This document shows, in pieces, positions 7,790 through 16,276 of a stretch of 64,000 nucleotides of DNA. Within the stretch, counting starts at the first letter, position 1, and each line of letters starts with the position of its first letter. The notes below the pieces were generated by a model, which saw only the letters and a program-made list of their open reading frames with translations, did no database searches and was not told the origin of the DNA. Position numbers and translations under genes: made by a program. Source of the stretch: JAFGOM01 sp964605795 (GTDB lineage: Archaea; Halobacteriota; Methanomicrobia; Methanomicrobiales; Methanospirillaceae); the NCBI GenBank assembly GCA_964605795.1, contig CAZSDZ010000005.1:26477-90476 (forward strand). Reading direction: 5' to 3'.

Positions 7790-9112
7790 ATGATAGTTGT
7801 TATCGGTGGAGGACCAGCCGGCCGTATGGCAGCAGTCAGGCTGGCTTTGGCAAAAAAAGAGGTCACTCTCGTTGATCACCGGAAAAATGGTCTTGGTGGG
7901 CAGTGTCTCTTTCATGGCTGCATGGTCATGAATGCATACAACGATCTCGCAACAGAGATCTCCCGCATGCGGGAACTTGCTTCTCTTGGTATTATCGATA
8001 CGGTTCCGGTTGTATCATATGAGGCGCTGGTTTCCCGGTTACAGGAGATCCAGGGGATTATTACCCGTGTGCTTGATACAGAAACCAGGCAGGCAGGGGT
8101 ACACGTCTACCAGGGTTCTGCCAGCATCGAGGGTAACAGGGTTTTTATTGATGGAAATGAGGTTTTCGCAGAGGCGATCATCATTGCAACCGGTTCTGTT
8201 CCGTCTCTTCCGGTTGAGTATCAGACCGATATTCCCGGAGTGTATAACCCCCATACGATTTTAAATCATAAGAAACTGCCAAAAAAACTTACCATTATCG
8301 GCAGTGGCATCATTGCTGCCGAGTATGCCTATGCTTTTTATGCACTTGGTGCCTCGGTTGACATTATTGCCCGCAGTGCCCTTCTCAGATCGATGCCCCA
8401 GAACCAGCGTGATGAGATGAGAAAAGATCTTGATGGGATTACCATTCACGAGGAGACACGGGTCATCGGTATCGAGGGATGTGAATCGGTTACCGGTGTC
8501 AGGGTAATAAAAAACAATAAACAGGAGGTTATTCCCTCTGATTGTGTCCTTCTGGCAACAGGTCTTGTCCCTAACACAAAAATGATTACCGGGATACCGC
8601 TAAACAGCAATAATGCCATCATCGTTGACGATACTATGCAGACACAAATTCCCGGGGTATATGCAGTTGGAGATGTAACCGGACCACCATTCCTGACTCC
8701 GGTTGCGAGGCGCCAGGGGATCATTGCAGCAGATGTAATCATCGGAAAAAACCCTGACCCGATGCCGGCAGCCATACCACAGGTAATACGTCTGCGGCAT
8801 GAACACGGATTTGTGTCCACTTCTTCGAAAAAAGAGCGTGCGGCCGGCATCCCGTCACCTGCAGGACCCGGGACATTCTGGTCAGTTCCTTTCAGAAACA
8901 CAGGCAATGCATACATGGAAGTTGATACAGATAACCGCATCTGTCGTATCTACGAGGCTTCTCCCTCTGCCGGAACAGTTGCTGCATATTATGCACAGCT
9001 CATGAACAAAGGGGTAACACCACAAGATATTGCAAACGGAATAGAAGTACATCCTTCTGCAGACGGGCTTGCCTATATCGCACGGTACCTTGCAGAAACC
9101 AGAGAAAAATGA
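7790..9112 (+). CDS. FAD-dependent pyridine nucleotide-disulfide oxidoreductase (dihydrolipoamide dehydrogenase-like)
   Basis: A 440-residue class I flavoprotein disulfide reductase. Seen: FAD-binding MIVVIGGGPAGRMAAVRLA at the N-terminus, the redox-active CLFHGC (two Cys separated by four residues, near 44-49), the NAD-binding IIGSGIIAAEYAYAFYALG (near 170), the second FAD motif IPGVYAVGDVTGPPFLTPVARRQG (near 290) and a C-terminal HPS in the place of the catalytic HPT. Start chosen at ATG 7790 because the dinucleotide-binding motif begins at residue 2; an ATG 78 bases upstream would add a non-conserved tail. Substrate unknown: methanogens generally lack lipoate complexes, so it may reduce another disulfide or quinone-like acceptor. 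Converges with the next gene with one base between stops. Confidence 0.85.
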   Translation: MIVVIGGGPAGRMAAVRLALAKKEVTLVDHRKNGLGGQCLFHGCMVMNAYNDLATEISRMRELASLGIIDTVPVVSYEALVSRLQEIQGIITRVLDTETRQAGVHVYQGSASIEGNRVFIDGNEVFAEAIIIATGSVPSLPVEYQTDIPGVYNPHTILNHKKLPKKLTIIGSGIIAAEYAYAFYALGASVDIIARSALLRSMPQNQRDEMRKDLDGITIHEETRVIGIEGCESVTGVRVIKNNKQEVIPSDCVLLATGLVPNTKMITGIPLNSNNAIIVDDTMQTQIPGVYAVGDVTGPPFLTPVARRQGIIAADVIIGKNPDPMPAAIPQVIRLRHEHGFVSTSSKKERAAGIPSPAGPGTFWSVPFRNTGNAYMEVDTDNRICRIYEASPSAGTVAAYYAQLMNKGVTPQDIANGIEVHPSADGLAYIARYLAETREK

Positions 9113-9113
9113 G

Positions 9114-9368
9114 TTAAATCGGTGAGCTGGCTCGTGGAACCGAGATAATCCCGCATATCACAAAGACCATTCCGAGAACTACCGAGAATAAACCTATCAG
9201 TTGAAGAAGGAGAAAACATGATTCACCCTCCGGAGAAGATGCCGCTATCGGAATCCCGGCCATCAGAACGAGAGCATACATAATATTCCCGAAAAATGCG
9301 GTGAATGTGATACAGAGAATACCCCCCGCGAGCATCACTATCCCAAGCACCAGTAACCCGAGGCGCAT
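9114..9368 (-). CDS. Small integral membrane protein of unknown function
   Basis: 84 residues, almost entirely hydrophobic, with a first pair of membrane segments (LGLLVLGIVMLAGGILCITFTAFFG and IMYALVLMAGIPIAAS) and a third (LLLQLIGLFSVVLGMVFVICGII), separated by a short charged loop (SPEGES). It ends in a short polar tail. No family recognised. The ATG at 9366-9368 is preceded by about 150 non-coding bases. A hypothetical gene supported mainly by its length, composition and tight fit against the convergent flavoprotein gene. Confidence 0.55.
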   Translation of the reverse strand: MRLGLLVLGIVMLAGGILCITFTAFFGNIMYALVLMAGIPIAASSPEGESCFLLLQLIGLFSVVLGMVFVICGIISVPRASSPI

Positions 9369-9520
9369 AGTGAGAGATCACATCAACCATATAAATACGT
9401 GTTGGTAAAAATCCGGTAGAAAATTCCCAGGCCAATCTGAAAAATTCGATCCATTCAGATGAGAAGAAAGGAAAAACGGGGATGAAGGGATTTTTTACCA
9501 ATTAAAGATAAGGTCAGACG

Positions 9521-11737
9521 CTATTGTGCAGCAGGTGATGCATCAGCCTTCTTCAATCCGCCTTCATACCCGGCGCTATCCGGCAACCAGGCAGGAATAC
9601 CTGTCATCTCCCCCTTGTATTCACGGAACTGCTGAAGGGAAACCGTCAGATCGCGGGTGAATGCAAAGTACCCAATCTGCGTACTGGTACAGAGCCGCAT
9701 TGCCATCTCCATGAGTCCTCTTGGATCCGGTCGTGACTCACCGAGCCAGATGTGAAAGATATTGCCACCATCGACAATAGGAAAGAAGATGTGCTCAATC
9801 TCTGCACGTTTTGCAAGTGAGATATCTGCGCCCGGTGCCACATGAGTCCCGTTTGTATAGTATACCGGTAGATTACGAGTCTTCCCAAGCATGAGAAGCC
9901 CGCTCTCTATATTTCCCTTGATTACCGGAATGGCCTCATCACGGTACAACCGGTTCAGCAGATCTGATACGGCAAACCTCTGGCCTGTCGTCTCCGCAGG
10001 GGTCCGTGCAAGAGCAATGGTCATCTTATGCTTTTTACTGAGTTCTTTTCCATAGAGTTCCATCTCAGTCATGGTCCGGACAGCCAGGTGAAGTGCCTCA
10101 CGGGATTCGTGTAATTGTGAACCGGTCATATGCTGAACCAGTTCATTTAATCCAACAATCCCGATGGTATACACAAGACCGTCCAGATCAACGGCAATTG
10201 CCCCTCTTTTTCCGGTTATCGGGTCTTTCGGTCGCTGCATCGCAAACGGCATCCTGCCTGAAGCCCTGATAAGTTCCATCCACCTTCGTTTTATCTTAAA
10301 TACCTCAACTGCCCCGTCCATAAGCGATTTCAGTTCTGATATCAGGCAGTCCAGGTCTTTTCCGGAACGGTACCCTGCACGGGGACAGTTTAAGGAGACA
10401 ACCCCCCAGGAACCCATCGAGAAATGAAGACCATCCTCAAAAAAAAGTTTTTTATCAAAGAGATCATCCTCATCTGCAACCGTAGAGAACTGGTATGCAC
10501 AGCACTGATAACAGGATATCCCCTTCCCGGCACCACGGTACGCAGGGAGCTGGTTATCATAGTAGGGAGTACCGAATTTTGAGGCAAGTTCAAAGGAGAG
10601 CAGGTACAGATCCGCATACGTGGGTAGATCCGGGTTGTTCCGATTAAATTCCTCGTCTTCACTGATAAAATCAGGTTCGATACTGATCTCGGGCTTTGGG
10701 AAGTTAAAGGGCTTGCCCCAGTAATCACCCTCAAGCATCACCTCCATGAGCGCTTTAAAGAGAAGCCTGACTTCGCGTTCAAACTCTCCGTACATCCTGA
10801 GGGGAGCCTGTTTCCCGTCCCATACCCTGCCACGGTATACACAGGGTTTGTCACGCCACAGACTGGGAACACCAGGTGAGAGTTGAACTGATGAGAAAAC
10901 GAGCTGACCGCCCCGTGCTACCATCATCTGGGTCATCTCGTACACAAACATCTGCATCATCTGGAGTATATTCTCATAGTCCCATCCCTCGAAAAATGGT
11001 GCAATAAAGGTAAGGAAATTATAATAGCCCTGCCCACCGGCAAAATTAGTCTGGGCGCTCCCGAGAGCCTTGACTGCATGAAGAATTGCAACCTCGGCAC
11101 GCTTGGCAGGTCCTGCAACCGATGCCTTGGTCCCGTTACCATCTGGCATCAGACCATAATAAAAGAAGTATCGCAGATCCCAGTCCTGGCAGAACGGGCG
11201 GCTCCCGAAGTACTCAAGATCATGGATATGTATATCACCACACAGGTGCAGGTCAGCAAGATGAGGAGGTAACTGAAGCAGGTACTGCTCTTTACTTATC
11301 TTGTCAGCTTTCTTTTTATGCGAAGTCTCGGCATTATCCTGCAGGTTTGCATTATCCTTTGCTTCAAAACCTCTTCCCACATCAATGAGATGTGCATCAA
11401 ATACCGGAGTTCCAACCCTTGTACAGACATTGCGGTACTGAATTAGCCCCTTCTCAAGAAGAATAATATTTGCTATCTCGCGGATGAGCGGACCGGATAG
11501 TGTCTTTAACGATAATCGCCTGATACGCTCCTCAACAAGGGTGGCAATCTCCTGCGCAGTCTCATTATCTGCACCATCTGCCCCGTAAAACGTCTCAACC
11601 AGCTGGGTTTCCGTAAGGATCTGCCTGACAATCAAACCCGGATCCCATTCTAAGATATGCCCTTCCGACGTCCTGACCGGGGGCATCGTCGGGATAGCCA
11701 GACCATCAAGCGTTGTCTGGCGCGATTTCCGTATCAC
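9521..11737 (-). CDS. nrdD: Anaerobic (class III) ribonucleoside-triphosphate reductase, variant C-terminus
   Basis: Reduces NTPs to dNTPs by a glycyl/thiyl radical mechanism. 738 residues: an ATP-cone at about 18-110 (VRTSEGHILEWDPGLIVRQIL ... LSGPLIREIANIILLEKG), conserved DIHIHDLEYF, NFAGGQGYYNF, and the active-site cysteine cluster GKGISCYQCCAYQF. The C-terminus is unusual: it contains no cysteine, so the four-Cys zinc site of typical NrdD is absent, and the glycyl-radical motif is only recognisable as a GYEGG around Gly723 rather than RVxGY. No frameshift in the flanking bases restores it. The adjacent redoxin suggests the methanogen NrdD subtype (described from Methanosarcina barkeri) that draws electrons from a redoxin instead of formate. 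No nrdG activase gene is seen in this window. Confidence 0.9.
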   Translation of the reverse strand: MIRKSRQTTLDGLAIPTMPPVRTSEGHILEWDPGLIVRQILTETQLVETFYGADGADNETAQEIATLVEERIRRLSLKTLSGPLIREIANIILLEKGLIQYRNVCTRVGTPVFDAHLIDVGRGFEAKDNANLQDNAETSHKKKADKISKEQYLLQLPPHLADLHLCGDIHIHDLEYFGSRPFCQDWDLRYFFYYGLMPDGNGTKASVAGPAKRAEVAILHAVKALGSAQTNFAGGQGYYNFLTFIAPFFEGWDYENILQMMQMFVYEMTQMMVARGGQLVFSSVQLSPGVPSLWRDKPCVYRGRVWDGKQAPLRMYGEFEREVRLLFKALMEVMLEGDYWGKPFNFPKPEISIEPDFISEDEEFNRNNPDLPTYADLYLLSFELASKFGTPYYDNQLPAYRGAGKGISCYQCCAYQFSTVADEDDLFDKKLFFEDGLHFSMGSWGVVSLNCPRAGYRSGKDLDCLISELKSLMDGAVEVFKIKRRWMELIRASGRMPFAMQRPKDPITGKRGAIAVDLDGLVYTIGIVGLNELVQHMTGSQLHESREALHLAVRTMTEMELYGKELSKKHKMTIALARTPAETTGQRFAVSDLLNRLYRDEAIPVIKGNIESGLLMLGKTRNLPVYYTNGTHVAPGADISLAKRAEIEHIFFPIVDGGNIFHIWLGESRPDPRGLMEMAMRLCTSTQIGYFAFTRDLTVSLQQFREYKGEMTGIPAWLPDSAGYEGGLKKADASPAAQ

Positions 11738-11748
11738 GCTGATACACC

Positions 11749-12009
11749 CTATAAAAGTCCCTGGATCTTCTCTGCTCTCACGCTATCCCCAAAAAACATC
11801 TCATCTGACGTAAGAAATTTCCCCCCTCTCTGAAGAACCGGTGCTTCCCTGACAAAAACACCGTTCATTCTCAATTCTGTCATTGATTCAGCAGAACTCA
11901 GATCCGATATCTGGAAGGGAATATTATGTGAATTGAGATATCCTTTGAGAATCTCACACCGCGGACAGAACTCTAATGTATATACAATAAGATCAGACCC
12001 ATCACTCAT
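11749..12009 (-). CDS. Glutaredoxin/NrdH-like redoxin
   Basis: An 86-residue thioredoxin-fold protein with the redox motif CPRC at residues 15-18 (LIVYTLEFCPRCEILKGYL), the cis-proline segment VREAPVLQ and a C-terminal helix. It lies 11 bases upstream of nrdD on the same strand and is surely co-transcribed. By analogy with the described methanogen system it should carry electrons to NrdD, itself reduced by a ferredoxin-dependent disulfide reductase that is not seen here (the flavoprotein at 7790 is a possible but unproven partner). The start ATG at 12007-12009 is the first in frame. Confidence 0.85.
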   Translation of the reverse strand: MSDGSDLIVYTLEFCPRCEILKGYLNSHNIPFQISDLSSAESMTELRMNGVFVREAPVLQRGGKFLTSDEMFFGDSVRAEKIQGLL

Positions 12010-12199
12010 ACTGATTACACCGTGTACTCTATTTGGAAGTCATTTGTTAATTATGATTGTTTGTATGCTAGCTTTTACCAGTGAGAATACTGCTCCCATG
12101 ATGAGAAGATACAATAGGAACGGTATCAGATCTCTTGGGAAGCTGGTTAGACTCAAACATCAGGGTCTGTTCCATAATTCGTTCAAAAATGGTGATGAA

Positions 12200-12742
12200 G
12201 TGGTTCGGGTATTTATTGCACTACCCCTTTCCCAGGAGATACAACAGCAGATCGCTCTGGAAGGAGAGGAATTAAAAAAAAGCAGAGCACAGATTCGAAG
12301 AGTCGCGCCTCACCTGATGCATATCACGCTTAAGTTTTTAGGAGAGATCTCACCTGATGTGATAGGGCAGATCACGACAGCGCTGCAGGCAGTATCATCT
12401 CACCCGTTCAGGATAGAGATAGGACCAATACGTGGCAATACAAAGAGAGATCCCAGGGTAATCTGGGCAGCGGTGTCTGATGAGGGGCAGTGCCGGGATC
12501 TTGCAGACCAGGTAGACCAACGGTTACAGCCCCTCGGTTTCTTGCCAGAAAAAAGGGCTTTCCGACCTCATATCACGGTAGCACGGGTAAAGGAACAGCA
12601 TCCTGACCTGAACCAGATAATAGCATCACTTCCGCAGACCCAATTCTGTTCATCTATCATCGATCGCTGTATTCTGTTTAGAAGCGATCTGCACCCGGAT
12701 GGGCCGGTTTATTCAGAGCTCGCGGGGGTCAGGTTTGAATAG
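12200..12742 (+). CDS. thpR: RNA 2',3'-cyclic phosphodiesterase (LigT/ThpR family)
   Basis: A 2H-superfamily phosphoesterase acting on cyclic phosphate ends of RNA, such as tRNA exon ends. 180 residues with both HxT/x motifs: HLMHITLKFLG (near 43) and FRPHITVARV (near 125). I choose GTG 12200 because the family N-terminus begins VRVFIALPL; the open frame extends about 90 codons further upstream but that part has no conservation and overlaps the divergent nrdH gene. A GGTGATG stretch just upstream could act as ribosome-binding site. The end overlaps the cca start, placing two tRNA 3'-end enzymes in one operon. Confidence 0.9.
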   Translation: MVRVFIALPLSQEIQQQIALEGEELKKSRAQIRRVAPHLMHITLKFLGEISPDVIGQITTALQAVSSHPFRIEIGPIRGNTKRDPRVIWAAVSDEGQCRDLADQVDQRLQPLGFLPEKRAFRPHITVARVKEQHPDLNQIIASLPQTQFCSSIIDRCILFRSDLHPDGPVYSELAGVRFE

Positions 12743-14126
12743 AACCCTGATTGAAGAAGAGGTCCTGCAGAGGATCAGACCAGGAGAGGAGGAGATAAAG
12801 AAGATATCAGACCTTGCAGAGAAGATCATCGCTGACATCAATGCAAGCGGGATTGCAACCGGTATGGTTGTCGGTTCTGTCGCCCGAAAAACCCATATTG
12901 CCAACGACCGGGATCTCGATATTTTTCTCCTTTTTCCTCCTACCATTCCCCGTCTTGAACTCGAAGAGAAGGGGCTTGCACTTGCATACCAGGTTGTCCG
13001 GCAGTATACCGATAAGATGCATGAGAAGTACGCCGAACACCCCTATTTAAATGCAACCATCGGTGAGATCGATCTGGATTTGGTTCCCTGTTACGAGGTA
13101 CGAGATCCGAGAGAGATCCAGAGTGCTGTTGACAGAACACCGTTTCATACGAGGTATATCAGATCTCATATCAGTTCTCTTACTGATGATGTGCTCCTGC
13201 TCAAGCAGTTTACCAAGGTAAACGGGGTATATGGATCTGACCTGATGACAGAGGGATTTGCCGGGTACCTCTGCGAACTTCTCATCCTTGCCTTTGGCGG
13301 ATTTATCCCCCTGCTCATGGCTGCTTCAAGATGGAGGCCCGGTATTGTTATCGATATCGAGAACCATCAGGCCATCTCTTTTTCAGACCCGATGGTAGTT
13401 ATTGACCCGGTGGACCCGCGACGGAATGTTTCTGCTTCTGTATCCCTGACCCGGATGATGGAGTTTGTTGAACTCGCACGGGGATATCTTGCAGAACCTG
13501 ACATTGGATTCTTCGAAGAACAGGAACCGGTTCCTCTCAATCCCCCCTGTTTCATTTCAATTATGGAGGCACGAGGTACGACACTATATGCCCTCGTCTT
13601 TAAGACCCCTCCTTTTATCGAGGACGTGGTTGTCCCACAACTGAAGAAAAGTGCGATTTCCATCAGCCATCTTCTCACAAGGCATGAGTTTGTCGTCACG
13701 CGTTATGCGTGGCATATGACACCCTCATCATCAATGTTACTCTTCGAACTCCTGGTTGATACTCTCCCTTCGCTCAGGCGGCACAACGGACCTCCGATAA
13801 CTGCCGGATCCAATGCCCAACAATTTCAGGAGACGTACCTTCGGGTTTCAGAAGAGATCCTTGCAGGCCCTTATATCGAGGAGGATCGGTATATCGTCGA
13901 GATAAGACGAAGATTCAAAACTGCGGAAGAGATCTTTCATTCCCCTGTCCTTGTATCGATATCTCTGGGAAAACACATCAGACTGGCACTGGAAGAATCA
14001 TACCAGGTTTTGAGAGGGGAAGATGTGCTGATCCCCGATTTTACGTTATTTATCTCTCAGTTTCTCATGCGGGAATCACCGGTTACCCGGATACGACGCA
14101 GAATTGGGAATACAATATCCAGATGA
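12735..14126 (+). CDS. cca: CCA-adding enzyme, archaeal class I
   Basis: Adds or repairs the CCA end of tRNAs. 463 residues. Seen: nucleotidyltransferase signature GSVARKTHIANDRDLDIF (about 45-62; catalytic Asp pair in DLDIF), GEIDLDLVPCYEV, and the central IRSHISSLTDDVLLLKQFTKVNGVYGSDLMTEGFAGYLCELLIL segment typical of archaeal CCA enzymes. Start: TTG at 12735 (reading LNRTLIEEEVL) is the most plausible because it lies just after a GGGGGTCAGG stretch and overlaps the thpR stop by 8 bases; an upstream in-frame ATG at 12699 would lie well inside thpR. The short N-terminal helix matches the family. Confidence 0.92.
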   Translation: MNRTLIEEEVLQRIRPGEEEIKKISDLAEKIIADINASGIATGMVVGSVARKTHIANDRDLDIFLLFPPTIPRLELEEKGLALAYQVVRQYTDKMHEKYAEHPYLNATIGEIDLDLVPCYEVRDPREIQSAVDRTPFHTRYIRSHISSLTDDVLLLKQFTKVNGVYGSDLMTEGFAGYLCELLILAFGGFIPLLMAASRWRPGIVIDIENHQAISFSDPMVVIDPVDPRRNVSASVSLTRMMEFVELARGYLAEPDIGFFEEQEPVPLNPPCFISIMEARGTTLYALVFKTPPFIEDVVVPQLKKSAISISHLLTRHEFVVTRYAWHMTPSSSMLLFELLVDTLPSLRRHNGPPITAGSNAQQFQETYLRVSEEILAGPYIEEDRYIVEIRRRFKTAEEIFHSPVLVSISLGKHIRLALEESYQVLRGEDVLIPDFTLFISQFLMRESPVTRIRRRIGNTISR

Positions 14127-14197
14127 ACTATCGCACAGGGGCGGACTGACCAGAGAGACAGAGATCCATATTGTGCATACCGGTTACCCATGGTTCT

Positions 14198-14231
14198 ATC
14201 CCTTTATGTACCATGAGGTGCATAAAGGGAT
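14198..14231 (+). promoter_or_regulatory. Perfect 11-bp inverted repeat upstream of the TPR gene
   Basis: ATCCCTTTATG (14198-14208) and CATAAAGGGAT (14221-14231) are exact reverse complements around a 12-base loop. The right arm ends six bases before the ATG at 14238 and includes the only purine-rich ribosome-binding-like stretch (AAAGGGA), so folding would hide it. Alternatively it is a dyad operator for a DNA-binding protein. Confidence 0.6.
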
Positions 14232-14237
14232 TGGATA

Positions 14238-16007
14238 ATGAGAAAGACAGGGATTGTGATTCTCCTCATACTGGGAACCATCTTCTGTGCAGTAGAGCAG
14301 GGGGGCGCTGAGACTGCAACAGACTGGTTTTCGAAAGGAAATGCATTATATGCCCAGGGCAACTTCAAGGAGGCAAATGAAGCATTTGAACTTGCGGTCC
14401 AGTTGGAGCCGGAAAACCCCCGGGCCTGGTACAATAAGGGGGTGGCTCTCTATGCTCTTTCTGAGTACGATGCTGCAGTAGCAGCATATGAAGTGGCGAT
14501 TCGACTTGATCCACGGGACCCGGTGGCCTGGTACAACAAAGGGAACGCCTTAAACCGTCTGGGTCTTCCTGCAGAGGCATATGCAGCATATGAAGTTGCA
14601 GTCCAGCTCGATCCAGGGGATGCTGCTGCATGGATGAATAAAGGGAATATGCTGGTTGCATTGACACGATATCAGGAAGCAATCGCTGCATATGAAGTCG
14701 CAATACAACTTGAACCAAAAAATGCCGTCACCTGGTTTAATAAGGGGAATGCATTGTATAGCCAGGGACGAATCGATGATGCCATCGATGCATACGAGTA
14801 TGCCCTGCGACTGAACTCAAAGGATTCACGAACCTGGTTTAATAAAGGAAATGCGTATTACAGTCTTGGAAAACTGGATGATGCACTCTCCTCGTATAAC
14901 CTCGCACTGGTTTATTCACCACGGGATCCGGTAGCCTATGCAAACCGGGGACACGTTCTGGATGATATGGGAAGAACCGAGGAAGCGGTTGCGGCATACA
15001 GAAAGGCAGTGGAGATTACTCCGGATGATGCGGTAATCTGGATGAATATCGGGCAGCTGCAGAAACAACTCGGAGAGCTTGATGATGCATTGTATGCCTA
15101 TGATCGTTCCCTTGCACTGGATCCGGATAATGCAGCAGCATGGTCAGGAAGGGGAGACGTTCTGATGGCAAGCAGCACCTATGCTGAGGCACTGACATCG
15201 TATGATGAGGCAACACGACTTGATTCCACCGATGCCGGACCCTGGTTGCAGAAGAGTGCAGTTCTTGCTGCACTGGGAAGAACGGAAGAAACTCTTGCTA
15301 CGTTACAGATGGCGATAGCTCTTAATCCAAACAATCCGGAAGCGTGGCTCAGGAAAGGTGAGATGCTTGAGAAGATTGGTGAATATAACGATGCAGTAAT
15401 CTCGTATGAAGTCGTTCTCCAGCTGGATCCAGAAAATAGTCTAGCCAATACCAGGAAAACAGAATTACTATCACCCTTTGAACAAAAAACGAATGCAGAA
15501 TCTAAAAAGACCTCATCTTCACTTCATGATACCGATGAGATGAAACAAATCCCCGGGATAACCGATGCTCTGAAAAGTCGTTTTGAGAGTGATGTCATAC
15601 CCGTTACTACAACCAACCCATCGCCATTCTCAAATAACACCATGATGGCACTCTCGCTCACCAGTCTCGGGGACCTTGACTATCAGAGAAGAGCGTATGA
15701 GAAGGCGTATGACTGGTATCTACGTGCCAGTGCTTTTGCTCCGGATGATGCCGATCTGTACCGGAAGCGGGGATTGGTATTACAGGGTCTTGGAAGAGAC
15801 CAGGAAGCAGAAGACGCATTCCAGCAGTGGAAAGATCTCTTAAACAATGAAAGTGAGAGCAATCTCACAGAATCCGGATATTCGGCAGGATCGATACTCC
15901 TTACTCCACCCCGGTTAGCAGTACCGGTTCAATGGGCAGTGACCGGAGTGTTATCTACACTGTTTTGTGCCCTTATCCTCTATCAGAGAAAGAAAGAAAA
16001 ACCCTGA
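14238..16007 (+). CDS. Exported, membrane-anchored TPR-repeat protein
   Basis: 589 residues. A signal peptide (about 1-24, RKTGIVILLILGTIFCAVEQGGAE) leads into eleven contiguous 34-residue tetratricopeptide repeats (about 27-400), each with W-x-N-K-G-x-x-L, A-x-x-x-Y/F and a closing LDPxD/N; then a Ser/Lys/Thr-rich linker, two further TPR units (about 475-545) and a C-terminal membrane segment (VQWAVTGVLSTLFCALILY) ending in RKKEKP. This topology puts the solenoid outside the membrane, probably as a protein-protein scaffold at the cell surface. Repeats 2-4 share nearly identical AAYEVA helices, suggesting recent internal duplication. A smaller protein with the same plan sits at 62326. Partner proteins are unknown. 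Confidence 0.85.
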   Translation: MRKTGIVILLILGTIFCAVEQGGAETATDWFSKGNALYAQGNFKEANEAFELAVQLEPENPRAWYNKGVALYALSEYDAAVAAYEVAIRLDPRDPVAWYNKGNALNRLGLPAEAYAAYEVAVQLDPGDAAAWMNKGNMLVALTRYQEAIAAYEVAIQLEPKNAVTWFNKGNALYSQGRIDDAIDAYEYALRLNSKDSRTWFNKGNAYYSLGKLDDALSSYNLALVYSPRDPVAYANRGHVLDDMGRTEEAVAAYRKAVEITPDDAVIWMNIGQLQKQLGELDDALYAYDRSLALDPDNAAAWSGRGDVLMASSTYAEALTSYDEATRLDSTDAGPWLQKSAVLAALGRTEETLATLQMAIALNPNNPEAWLRKGEMLEKIGEYNDAVISYEVVLQLDPENSLANTRKTELLSPFEQKTNAESKKTSSSLHDTDEMKQIPGITDALKSRFESDVIPVTTTNPSPFSNNTMMALSLTSLGDLDYQRRAYEKAYDWYLRASAFAPDDADLYRKRGLVLQGLGRDQEAEDAFQQWKDLLNNESESNLTESGYSAGSILLTPPRLAVPVQWAVTGVLSTLFCALILYQRKKEKP

Positions 16008-16276
16008 AACTCACTCTCTCTTTTTTGACGATTCTGCATTGCAGAAACATACTCGTAATCACGTTTCTCGTTATTGGAAACCCGGGTAATCATTTTTGTA
16101 ATCCTCAAATCGGATGAGATAGAAGCGATTGATAGGTAATAATTCCCACCCAACTGGTATGTGAGGTTTGTATTCTGAAACGAACAGATCGGTTATTCAT
16201 GAATTATGTGTATCATGGTATCATTGATCTAACCCAAAAAAAGGATCTTCTCTCTTTAAACGAGAGCATCACCGAT
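16008..16276. other. Convergent intergenic gap
   Basis: 269 bases between the ends of the TPR gene and the C11 protease gene. A run of six T at about 16020-16025 directly after the TPR stop could terminate transcription. Nothing else recognised. Confidence 0.4.

Noticed and set aside
15016..15273. Long antisense frames in the TPR gene
   Set aside because: They are periodic shadows of the 34-residue repeats.
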